DNA of 64,000 nt from RBG-13-68-16 sp041494245 (lineage in GTDB: Bacteria; Acidobacteriota; Thermoanaerobaculia; Thermoanaerobaculales; Thermoanaerobaculaceae): the NCBI GenBank assembly GCA_041494245.1, contig JBGQAK010000001.1, positions 62,001 to 126,000 on the forward strand. Direction: 5' to 3'. A program made the position numbers and the translations under genes. Within the stretch, counting starts at the first letter, position 1; each line of letters starts with the position of its first letter. Under the pieces are notes generated by a model, which was not told where the DNA came from, did no database searches, and saw only the letters and a program-made list of their open reading frames with translations. Shown piece after piece: positions 25,927 to 33,675 of the stretch.

Positions 25927-27597
25927 GTGCTTCTGCGAGCGTGTCGCCGCCTTGCCGTGCTGCTGGCCCTGACCGCGGTCTGGGGGCCGGTGGCGGTCCA
26001 CGCCCAGACGTTCACCACGACGGTGTTTGCCCCGGACGGCACGCCGCTCGCCACCGACGTCTACCTGCCGGTGGCGGCCGGGTGGGGCCCCTGGCCGCTG
26101 ATCCTCCAGCGCACCCCCTACGGCCGGGGCAGCGGCACCGTGAAGGACTCCTGCCTCCTCTTCAACCTCTGGGGGTACGCGTGCGTGGGCCAGGACGAGC
26201 GCGGGAAGGGCGACTCCGGCGGGCACTACACCGGGTATGCGGACGAGGGCCCGGATGGGCGTGCCACGCTCGCGTGGATGGCTCGGCAGTGGTGGTGCAA
26301 CGGCAATGTCGGCACCTTCGGGGGCTCGGCGCTGGGTATGGTGCAGTACGCGCTCGCCCCCGGCGCACCGGCGGTCCTCAAGTGCATGGTGCCGATCGTG
26401 GCGACCCCCGACTTCTACCACGACGCCGTCTACCAGGGCGGCGCGCTTCGCTACGCGCTGGTCCACGGCTGGCTCGAGGACCACGACGCTCTCGACGTCT
26501 TCGACCAGCTTAAGGCCCACCGCCTGTGGGACGCGTGGTGGGATGCGTTCTCGGTCCTGCCGAAGGTTGCGACGGTCAAGGTGCCGGCGCTGCACATCGG
26601 GGGGTGGTTCGACATCTTCCTGCAGGGGAGCCTGGACGCGTTCACGAGCTTCCAGCACTCGGGCGGGCCCGGTGCTCTCGGGAACCAGAAACTCATCATC
26701 GGCCCCTGGAACCACTTCGGCACGTTCCAGAACACGGCCGGGGAGTTCACGTACCCCGCGAACGCCATCTTCGTGGACGACATCTTCGCCACCGTCCACG
26801 ACTGGTTCGACTTCTGGCTCAAGGGGGGCAAACCCGGGGTGGCGCGCTGGCCCGCCGTGCAGGTCTACCTGATGGGCGCCGTCGGTGAGCGCGAGGCGCC
26901 CGGGAACACGTGGCTGGATCTGGGAGACTGGCCTCCCCCGGCCTGGACGGTGCCCTACTACCTGGACGCCGGCCACGGGCTGGGGGTGGCCCCGCCACCT
27001 GCGGGCGAGCTGGAGCTGGTGGCGAGGCCGTCCGACCCGGTGCCGACTCTCGGCGGCCAGGAGCTCAGCGGCGAGTCCGGCCCCTACGATCAGCGACCGA
27101 TCGAGGTGCGGTCCGACGTGGCGAGCTTCACGAGCGCGGTGCTCGCCTCGCCGTTGACCGTCGTTGGGCGGGTGCGCTGCCGGCTCTGGGTGCGCCCGGA
27201 CACCCCCGACCTGGACCTCACGGTGCGTCTCACTGACGTCTACCCGGACGGCCGCTCGATGCTGGTCACCGACGGGATCCAGCGCGCCCGCATGCGGTGC
27301 GGTGACGACCGGGAGTGTTTCCTGACCCCGGGCGTGCCGGTGGAGCTCGTGGTGGACCTGTGGTCGACCGCCATCGTCTTCAATGCCGGGCACAGAATCC
27401 GCATCGACGTGGCCGGCTCCAACGCCCCGCGGTTTGAGGTCAACCCGAACGACGGCAAGGACTTGAACCAGCCGACCGCCGGTGTGGTCGCGCGTCCTAC
27501 GCTACTACTCGGGTCCAGCCACCTGTCGCGCGTCGAACTCCCGGTCCTGCGATCCTCGCCGTTCCCGCGCCGGCGGCTGGCAAGCACCCCCAGATGA
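25927..27597 (+). CDS. Secreted CocE/NonD-family hydrolase (X-Pro dipeptidyl-peptidase-like)
   Basis: A 556-residue alpha/beta hydrolase with a signal peptide ending near VAVHAQ. The catalytic serine is residue 134 in GTFGGSALGMVQYALAPG. The oxyanion region is WGYACVGQDERGKGDSGG and the acid is in VPALHIGGWFDIFLQGS, followed by the histidine in IIGPWNHFG. The C-terminal third is the jelly-roll domain of the S15/CocE family (VGRVRCRLWVRPDTPDLDL). Likely substrates are peptides, esters or amide antibiotics. It begins with GTG behind GAGGGG, and a TAACAT -10-like hexamer sits at 25904-25909. Confidence 0.9.
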   Translation: MLLRACRRLAVLLALTAVWGPVAVHAQTFTTTVFAPDGTPLATDVYLPVAAGWGPWPLILQRTPYGRGSGTVKDSCLLFNLWGYACVGQDERGKGDSGGHYTGYADEGPDGRATLAWMARQWWCNGNVGTFGGSALGMVQYALAPGAPAVLKCMVPIVATPDFYHDAVYQGGALRYALVHGWLEDHDALDVFDQLKAHRLWDAWWDAFSVLPKVATVKVPALHIGGWFDIFLQGSLDAFTSFQHSGGPGALGNQKLIIGPWNHFGTFQNTAGEFTYPANAIFVDDIFATVHDWFDFWLKGGKPGVARWPAVQVYLMGAVGEREAPGNTWLDLGDWPPPAWTVPYYLDAGHGLGVAPPPAGELELVARPSDPVPTLGGQELSGESGPYDQRPIEVRSDVASFTSAVLASPLTVVGRVRCRLWVRPDTPDLDLTVRLTDVYPDGRSMLVTDGIQRARMRCGDDRECFLTPGVPVELVVDLWSTAIVFNAGHRIRIDVAGSNAPRFEVNPNDGKDLNQPTAGVVARPTLLLGSSHLSRVELPVLRSSPFPRRRLASTPR

Positions 27598-27705
27598 GGA
27601 GCGGTGAAACCGCACCGGTCGTTTTCCGTACCATGGGAAGGGGACCGTGTGCCCCCGCCGTCCGGCCCCGAAAGGGGCGGGAGGCGTGTGTGCCCAGGAG
27701 GCGCC

Positions 27706-29058
27706 GTGAAGGGAAAGATCATCATCATCGCCCTGGCCGTGATCGTCGTTGGGGTGGTCGCAGTGGTGGTGGCGCGTTCGGGCCGGCAGGCGGAGTGGAC
27801 CACCAGCTCCCCTCAGGCGCTTGACGAGCTCCAGAAGGGCCTCGATTCCCTCCAGAAGCTCTACTACAACGAGGCGTACAAGCACTTCGAGAAGGCTACC
27901 GAGATCGACCCGAACTTCGTGGTCGCCAAACGCTTCCTGCTTACGACCATGCAGCGCCCGTCCAGCGACCCGGAGATCAAGAAGCTGAACGCCGAGCTTG
28001 AGAAGGCCGACCTCTCCAAGCTGGCGCCCAGGGAGCGCTTCCTCGTCGCGTTCTACCTCGCGGAACACGGCAAGGACTCGGCAAAGGCGCTGCAGATCCT
28101 CCACGACTACGCCGCGCGGTACCCGGACGACCCTTTCAGCATCGAGCCGATGGCGAACGTGGCGGCGGCCCGTCAGGACTGGCCGGAGTCGAGGCGGTTG
28201 CTCTCGCACCTCATCGAGGTCGCGCCCAACCGAGTGGTCGCCTACAACCAGCTCGGTTACCTCGAGATGGGGCTCGGGCGGTTCGGGGAGGCCGAAAAGC
28301 TCTTTCAGACCTACAAGTACATCGCCCCCGACCAGGCCAACCCGCACGACTCCCTCGCCGAGCTGTTCATCCTCATCGGCCGTTACGACGACGCCAAGGT
28401 GGAGCTTGAACAAGCGCTGAAGGTGAGATCGGACTTCTGCCCCGCCTACCAGCACCTGGTGACGCTCGGGCTGATGGAAGGGCGTTTTGAGAATGCCAAG
28501 GAGGCGATCGCGCGCGCCGAGAAGGCCGGGGCGTGTCCCGCGTTCACGGTGAAGGCGCTGCGCTGCCAGCTCGCGGTGTGGTCGTCATTGGTGGCGGGGG
28601 ACTGGCCGGGCGTGTGGAACAACCAGCAAACGGTGTGCGTCGGCGAAGAGGTGAAGGACCCGGTGCTCGCCTTGTGGGCCGCCGTGGCGACCGGGCGGCG
28701 CGCCGAGGCCGAGGGTGCCGTGACGAAGGAGCGGGACGAGGTGGCCAAGATGCCGGCACCGGCGCCCGGACGGCGGTACGCACAGGGGGTGCTCGCCCAC
28801 ATGGAGGGCGCCCTCTTCCTGGCGCAGGGCAAGGCGGCCGAGGCGGCGGAGCGCTTCCGCTTCGCCGACGAGGGGACGTCATACCGCGAGCTCGGCAACG
28901 GGGTTTTCAAGCTCTTCAACCGCCACGTGCTGGCGCTGGCGCTCACAGCCTCGGGGAACCGGCAGGAGGCGGACGCGGTGCTGGCCGAGGCACGCGCTGT
29001 CAACCGCCAGTTCATGGACCGTCTGGCGGCGCTCGCGATCCCTCGGCCGACCGGCTGA
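27706..29058 (+). CDS. Membrane-anchored TPR protein
   Basis: A 450-residue protein with one N-terminal transmembrane helix (GKIIIIALAVIVVGVVAVVVA) and a long array of TPR-like helical pairs, such as YYNEAYKHFEKATEIDPNFV, NRVVAYNQLGYLEMGLGRFG and PHDSLAELFILIGRYDDAK. Most of it should be periplasmic and serve as a scaffold. The GTG at 27706, behind GGAGG, is chosen; the open frame extends 34 codons upstream without protein character. The stop is four bases from the end of the convergent PKD gene. Confidence 0.8.
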   Translation: MKGKIIIIALAVIVVGVVAVVVARSGRQAEWTTSSPQALDELQKGLDSLQKLYYNEAYKHFEKATEIDPNFVVAKRFLLTTMQRPSSDPEIKKLNAELEKADLSKLAPRERFLVAFYLAEHGKDSAKALQILHDYAARYPDDPFSIEPMANVAAARQDWPESRRLLSHLIEVAPNRVVAYNQLGYLEMGLGRFGEAEKLFQTYKYIAPDQANPHDSLAELFILIGRYDDAKVELEQALKVRSDFCPAYQHLVTLGLMEGRFENAKEAIARAEKAGACPAFTVKALRCQLAVWSSLVAGDWPGVWNNQQTVCVGEEVKDPVLALWAAVATGRRAEAEGAVTKERDEVAKMPAPAPGRRYAQGVLAHMEGALFLAQGKAAEAAERFRFADEGTSYRELGNGVFKLFNRHVLALALTASGNRQEADAVLAEARAVNRQFMDRLAALAIPRPTG

Positions 29059-29062
29059 GCCG

Positions 29063-30130
29063 CTACTCGGGGACCTGCGCGCTCACGTAGGTGGGGTCGC
29101 CGGTGAGGTTATCCGTGACCACGGCGTAGGCGAAGAACTTGGCGCCCGCGGTGGTCGTGCGAACGATGATGTACCCGTCGTTCACGAGACCACTGGTGAC
29201 CTCCTCGAACGCCTTGTCCTTCTGAAAGAACTCGAACGCTGCAAGGTCGTAGCTCGTCTCACCAAGGAAGGCGCCGTTAGGTTGGTAGAACTCCGCCTCG
29301 ACATGGATCCCCGCGGGGCTCGCATTGAGAAAGCCGAGGTTGGTCCGGTAGCCGGAAGACAGCGACGGGTCGTGGGAGAGGCCGATCAGTCGGGCGTCCT
29401 GGCTGAATCCGATCGCCCTGGCGCGAGGGGTGGCCGGCACTGACTGACCGTACGTGCCTGCCGGAAGCTGGTTGTAGGTCCGGCTGGTCAGCAGGATGGC
29501 GCCATCGACCGGTGTGATGCGGAGTGCCGCCGCCCCCGAGAAGCCGAAGGTGCCGAACAGGATGTCGTCGTAGCGGGCGCTAACACCCGGGTTGAGTGTG
29601 AAGGTCGACTTGAACGCCGGGTTGTTGTTGTTCTGGTTCCGGAGGAGCAGGGCGATCGCGTAGGTTGCTCGTCTCGTGCCAGGGTTGTTGACCTCGAGAT
29701 CGGTCCTCCAGTTGACGTTGTTGAAACCGGTGAGGTGCGCGCCCGTGGGCACATAAATCTCCTGATCGGCGGTGCTGGACGTGACCGCGAGTTGGACGCT
29801 GCTGCTTACGTTCTGCCCGCCTATGCTCCCGCTCACGTTCACGGTGAAGACCCCTGCCCCCGCATAGGCGTGCTGGATCGAGTCGCACCCGCCCAGAAGG
29901 GAGCAGCCCACACTGTACTCGATCTTCCCGCTACCCCCGTCGCCGAAGTCGAAGGTCACACTGTCGCCCGCGGCTCGTACCTTTGGATCGATGCGGAAGG
30001 TGACCGCGATACCGGCGGGTGCCGGGTTCAGGTCAACGGTGACCGTGAGGGTCGCGGCCGATGCGGTAGCCCCGATAACGAAAGCAAGGCCTGCGGCCCA
30101 GGAGAGCCGCAATCCGATTTGCGTGACCAT
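29063..30130 (-). CDS. Secreted PKD-domain protein with shared NPxT/TGDP beta domain
   Basis: A 355-residue exported protein: signal peptide ending ATASAAT, a PKD domain at about residues 27-115 (VTFDFGDGGSG, QHAYAGAGVFTVNVSG), then a ~230-residue beta-rich domain. That second domain contains YVPTGAHLTGFNNVNWRTDL, VNNPGT, LLLRNQNNNNP, ARYDDILFGTFG, SRTYN, YRTNLGFLN and DNLTGDPTYV. The same landmarks occur in the protein encoded at 62480-63661, so the two are paralogous over this part. Function unknown; likely extracellular binding or surface structure. A TATACT hexamer on the minus strand near 30209-30214 may be its -10. Confidence 0.72.
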   Translation of the reverse strand: MVTQIGLRLSWAAGLAFVIGATASAATLTVTVDLNPAPAGIAVTFRIDPKVRAAGDSVTFDFGDGGSGKIEYSVGCSLLGGCDSIQHAYAGAGVFTVNVSGSIGGQNVSSSVQLAVTSSTADQEIYVPTGAHLTGFNNVNWRTDLEVNNPGTRRATYAIALLLRNQNNNNPAFKSTFTLNPGVSARYDDILFGTFGFSGAAALRITPVDGAILLTSRTYNQLPAGTYGQSVPATPRARAIGFSQDARLIGLSHDPSLSSGYRTNLGFLNASPAGIHVEAEFYQPNGAFLGETSYDLAAFEFFQKDKAFEEVTSGLVNDGYIIVRTTTAGAKFFAYAVVTDNLTGDPTYVSAQVPE

Positions 30131-30487
30131 GCTGTTCTCCTTTCAAAGCCCCGTGTTTGCCGTTCGCCGGCCGGTGAGCGTATGCCCCTCGGTTTGGGAA
30201 ACGCCGCGCCGACCTAATTCACAGTATACGCAGGGCGGGGGGCGCCGACATGACGGGGCGGTCATCCTGAGCGCGTGGGTCGTGACGCGGGTTACATTCT
30301 GAGTCCATCCTGCCGGCAGGCCGTGGCCCCGCCCGCCTGTAACGGGCTCGGGTATCCTCTGGAGGCAGCGCGGCCAGCGTCCGAGGGCCCGACGTGGGGA
30401 GCATTCGGCCCCCGCCTCGGTTTGGCCGCGACGACGATGAAGGCATTCCAACCACCTGTGGGCGCTTCACCAGGGGGCACGGCCCCG
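30131..30487. other. Intergenic region with GTCATCCTGAG element
   Basis: These 357 bases hold the divergent start regions of the PKD gene and the ABC operon. GTCATCCTGAGCG at 30261-30273 is followed by a short CGCGT/ACGCG stem and then by CATTCTGAGTCC. The same GTCATCCTGAGC wording begins the hairpin element at 42326. A TATCCT -10-like hexamer lies at 30353-30358, before the ABC ATPase. No further gene is visible. Confidence 0.5.
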
Positions 30488-31405
30488 ATGGCGGTCCGCT
30501 GCAGCGAGCTCGTCAAGCGCTACGAGGACGTGGTCGCCGTGGACGGTCTCGACCTCGCGGTGCGAGGGGGAGAGTGCTTCGGGCTGCTGGGGCCCAACGG
30601 CGCGGGGAAGACCACCACGGTGGAGATCCTCGAGGGTCTCACGGTGCCCGACGGCGGCGTCGTCGAGGTCCTGGGCCTGCGGTGGGGGACCGGGCGCGAC
30701 CACGAGCTGCGCGAGCGGCTGGGGGTGCAGCTCCAGGAGACCCAGCTCGCCGAGAAGCTCACCGTCGAGGAGACGATACGGCTGTTCGCCAGCTTCTTCA
30801 CCCGCCCGCGCCCGCCCGCCGAGGTCATTGCGATGGTGGAGCTCGAAGACAAGCGGGGGTCGCGCGTCGGCAAGCTCTCGGGGGGGCAGAAGCAGCGCCT
30901 GGCACTCGCCTGTGCCCTGGTGAGCGACCCGGAACTGCTCTTCCTGGACGAGCCGACCACGGGCCTCGACCCCCAGGCCCGCCTCAAGGTGTTGGAGATC
31001 GTCGAGGGGTTCAAGGCGCGCGGCGGCACGGTGCTGCTCACCACCCACTACATGGAGGAGGCCGCGCGGCTGTGCGACCGGGTGGCGATCATGGACCACG
31101 GCAGGATGCTGGCGATGGACAGCCCCGCCGCGCTCGTCGCCTCCCTGGGCGCGGAGCAGATCGTGGAGTTCCGAGTGCGGGGGCCGCTCTCGGACGCCGC
31201 CCTCGGCTCACTGCCCGGGGTGAGCCGCATGACCCGCAAGGATGCGGCGCACCGGTTGAGCGTACGCCGCATCGGCGATGCGATGCCCGCGCTCCTCGGG
31301 GAACTGGAACATCAGGGCGTGGCGCTGGAGAGTCTCACTACCCACCAGGCCACGCTGGAGGACGTGTTCGTTCACCTCACCGGGAGGGCGCTGCGCGATG
31401 AGTGA
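30488..31405 (+). CDS. ABC transporter ATP-binding protein (ABC-2 export type)
   Basis: A 305-residue ATPase of the CcmA/NodI-like group. Walker A is GLLGPNGAGKTTTVEIL at about residues 36-52. The Q-loop follows in VQLQETQLAEKLTVEE, the signature is KLSGGQKQRLALACALV, and Walker B with the catalytic glutamate is LLFLDEPTTGLDPQ. The H-loop is TTHYMEEA. The ~70-residue C-terminal extension is usual for drug or glycoconjugate exporters. The ATG at 30488 has a GGGGG site before it. The stop overlaps the permease start (ATG at 31398), so both are coupled. Confidence 0.92.
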   Translation: MAVRCSELVKRYEDVVAVDGLDLAVRGGECFGLLGPNGAGKTTTVEILEGLTVPDGGVVEVLGLRWGTGRDHELRERLGVQLQETQLAEKLTVEETIRLFASFFTRPRPPAEVIAMVELEDKRGSRVGKLSGGQKQRLALACALVSDPELLFLDEPTTGLDPQARLKVLEIVEGFKARGGTVLLTTHYMEEAARLCDRVAIMDHGRMLAMDSPAALVASLGAEQIVEFRVRGPLSDAALGSLPGVSRMTRKDAAHRLSVRRIGDAMPALLGELEHQGVALESLTTHQATLEDVFVHLTGRALRDE

Positions 31406-32489
31406 GGCACGGCTGGACGCGCGGGCCTCTCGGCCCCACCCTCTCGTGGAGCTCACGCGCGCCCGCCTGCTCGAGTTCTTGCGCGAGCCCGAGGCGGTGT
31501 TCTGGGTCTTCATCTTCCCCGTCCTGTTGGCGCTCGCCCTCGGCATTGCGTTCCGGACCAAGCCCCCCGAAAAACTGCGGGCGGCCGTGGAGGTCGGCAC
31601 GCCGGGTGAGCCGCGACTCGTGGAGATGCTGCGATCCTCCCCCGACCTCATGGTGGTGGGGCTGGCCCCGGCGGAGGCGGCGCAGGCGCTTCGAACCGGC
31701 AGGGTGGACGTGGTGGTGGAGGGAACACCCACCGCGGGCGGCGGCGAGGGCCTGCTGGGCGTGACCTACCGCTACGACACCGCGAGGGCCGAGGGGCGGG
31801 CGGCGCGCCTCGCCGTTGACGACGCGCTTCAGCGGGCGCTCGGCCGCCCCGACCGACTGAAGGTACGCGAGGAGCGCGTGGCCCAGCCGGGAAACCGGTA
31901 CATCGACTTCCTCATTCCGGGTCTCGTCGGCCTCAACCTGATGGGCAGCGGCATGTGGGGACTCGGGTTCGCGGTGGTGCAGGCGAGGACGCGCAAGCTC
32001 CTCAAGCGCTTCGCCGCGACGCCGATGCGGCGCTCGCACTACCTACTCTCGTTCATGCTCTCGCGCCTCGTGGGGCTCGTGCTCGAGGTGGCGGTGGTGG
32101 TCGGCTTCGGCTGGCTGCTGTTCGGCGTGGCGGTGCGGGGATCGCTCCTCGACCTGACGGTCGTGTCGCTCCTCGGGGCGCTGACCTTCGCCGGACTGGG
32201 CCTGCTGGTCGCGGCGCGCCCGCGCACAATCGAAGGAGTCTCGGGGTGGATGAACTTCGTCCAGCTGCCGATGTGGTTGTTCTCCGGGACGTTCTTCTCC
32301 TACGAGCGCTTTCCCGCGGCGGTGCAGCCCGCAATCCGCGCGCTGCCGCTGACCGCCCTCAACGACGCGCTGCGGGCAGTGATCAACGAGGGTGCCCCTC
32401 TGGTTGCGTGCTGGCCTGCGCTCCTCGTGATGGCGTTGTGGGGGGCGGTGAGCTTCCTGATCGCTCTACGGCTGTTCCGCTGGCAATAG
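31398..32489 (+). CDS. ABC-2 type permease
   Basis: A 363-residue membrane subunit with one N-terminal helix (FWVFIFPVLLALALGIAF), an extracytoplasmic domain of about 130 residues, and five further helices in the C-terminal half (FLIPGLVGLNLMGSGMW and LPMWLFSGTFFSYERFP are family-typical). It pairs with the ATPase gene, with which it overlaps by eight bases, to form an exporter. The substrate is not evident; relatives export drugs, lipids or polysaccharides. Confidence 0.9.
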   Translation: MSEARLDARASRPHPLVELTRARLLEFLREPEAVFWVFIFPVLLALALGIAFRTKPPEKLRAAVEVGTPGEPRLVEMLRSSPDLMVVGLAPAEAAQALRTGRVDVVVEGTPTAGGGEGLLGVTYRYDTARAEGRAARLAVDDALQRALGRPDRLKVREERVAQPGNRYIDFLIPGLVGLNLMGSGMWGLGFAVVQARTRKLLKRFAATPMRRSHYLLSFMLSRLVGLVLEVAVVVGFGWLLFGVAVRGSLLDLTVVSLLGALTFAGLGLLVAARPRTIEGVSGWMNFVQLPMWLFSGTFFSYERFPAAVQPAIRALPLTALNDALRAVINEGAPLVACWPALLVMALWGAVSFLIALRLFRWQ

Positions 32490-32539
32490 TACCCCCACGG
32501 CCCCGCCCCGGAATGGGCCAGGAGGCAGGCGAAGAGGGG

Positions 32540-33637
32540 CTAGCGCGGCAAACCACGCCCCGTGACGAGGTACACCGCGAAGCTGCCGAGCCAGTGGCCG
32601 CCCTCGTAGTGCTCGCCGGTGACCGCGGCGAGCCCGGAGGAGCGGTGCGACGCCGCGGCGGCGCGCAGCGAGGGGATTCGCGGGTCGCCCTCGGGGAGGC
32701 CGGCCGCGATGCCGTCCAGCATCCACGCACGTGAAAGGTTGAGGCCGTCCAGGTGGGCGAGCTTGCCGTCGGCGGGGTCGGTCACGACGGCGGGCGCCAG
32801 CCAGCTCGCCGAGCCGTCGAGGGGAATGCGGGGCAGCAAGGCCCCGAGCCAGGCGGTGAACGTCGCCGGGGGGAGCACACGGCGCATCAGGTCCGCCTCG
32901 GCGATGCACGGCGAGAGGAAATCCTGCCCCGAGGGCTCGTACGCCATCGGGCAGTCGCGGTCGGCGAGGTAGTAGTCGCGGGTGCGGGTCTCGAGGAGCG
33001 TGACCATCTCGCGGTCGGCGGTGGAGCGCGCCCAGTCCAGCACCAGTCCGAACGCGAACGCGGTCTGGGCGTGCTCGCCCACGCGGATCGGGTAGGAGAG
33101 CTTGGGGAGCCAGGCCTTGATCTGCGCAGCCGAGGCACGTTCGAGGGGCTCGAGGGTGCGCACCCAAGCCTGGGCTTGCGGATCGTTCCACTCGCGTAGC
33201 TCGGCGGCGAGTTGGAGAAGCCACGCGAGGCCGTACGGCCGCTCGAAATCCGATCGGCCAGCCCCCTGCAGGTAGCGCACCTCGGCGTGGACGTGCTCGG
33301 CCGTGAGGCTCTCGGCGAGCGCCGCCCGCGCCTTGGGGACGAACGGCGCATCGGGAAAGGTACGCATGAGGCGCACCAGCAGCCAGTGGCCGTGCACGGA
33401 CGAGTGCCAGTCGAAACACCCGCAGAACGCGGGCGTGAGCTCGCGCGGCGGCTTGACGTCGGCGTCGCCCGCAAGCACGTGCGAGATCTTGTTCGGGTAC
33501 TCCTTGTGCACGCAGGCGAGCGCCAGATCGGCGAAGCGCTGGGCGGCGGTCGCATCGAACGTGACCGGCTTGTCGGCAGCGGCCAGCGGGAGAGCCCAGG
33601 TCATCAGGACGCAGCCCGCAACGGTGATCTTGACCAT
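32540..33637 (-). CDS. DUF2891 family secreted protein
   Basis: A 365-residue protein with a signal peptide (VAGCVLMTWALPLAAA) and the DUF2891 signature region LTPAFCGCFDWHSSVHGHWL, FPDAPFVPKARAALAESLT and EAHYEGGHWLGSFAVYLVT-like ending (here GEHYEGGHWLGSFAVYLVTG). The domain is predicted all-alpha, probably an alpha/alpha toroid, and may be a glycan-acting enzyme; activity is unproven. The ATG at 33637 is chosen because it opens the signal peptide. It is followed 50 bases on by the end of the convergent ABC permease gene. Confidence 0.8.
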   Translation of the reverse strand: MVKITVAGCVLMTWALPLAAADKPVTFDATAAQRFADLALACVHKEYPNKISHVLAGDADVKPPRELTPAFCGCFDWHSSVHGHWLLVRLMRTFPDAPFVPKARAALAESLTAEHVHAEVRYLQGAGRSDFERPYGLAWLLQLAAELREWNDPQAQAWVRTLEPLERASAAQIKAWLPKLSYPIRVGEHAQTAFAFGLVLDWARSTADREMVTLLETRTRDYYLADRDCPMAYEPSGQDFLSPCIAEADLMRRVLPPATFTAWLGALLPRIPLDGSASWLAPAVVTDPADGKLAHLDGLNLSRAWMLDGIAAGLPEGDPRIPSLRAAAASHRSSGLAAVTGEHYEGGHWLGSFAVYLVTGRGLPR

Positions 33638-33675
33638 GCCGGGATGGTAGCACCGGCGCGCCTGCGCGGTGCATC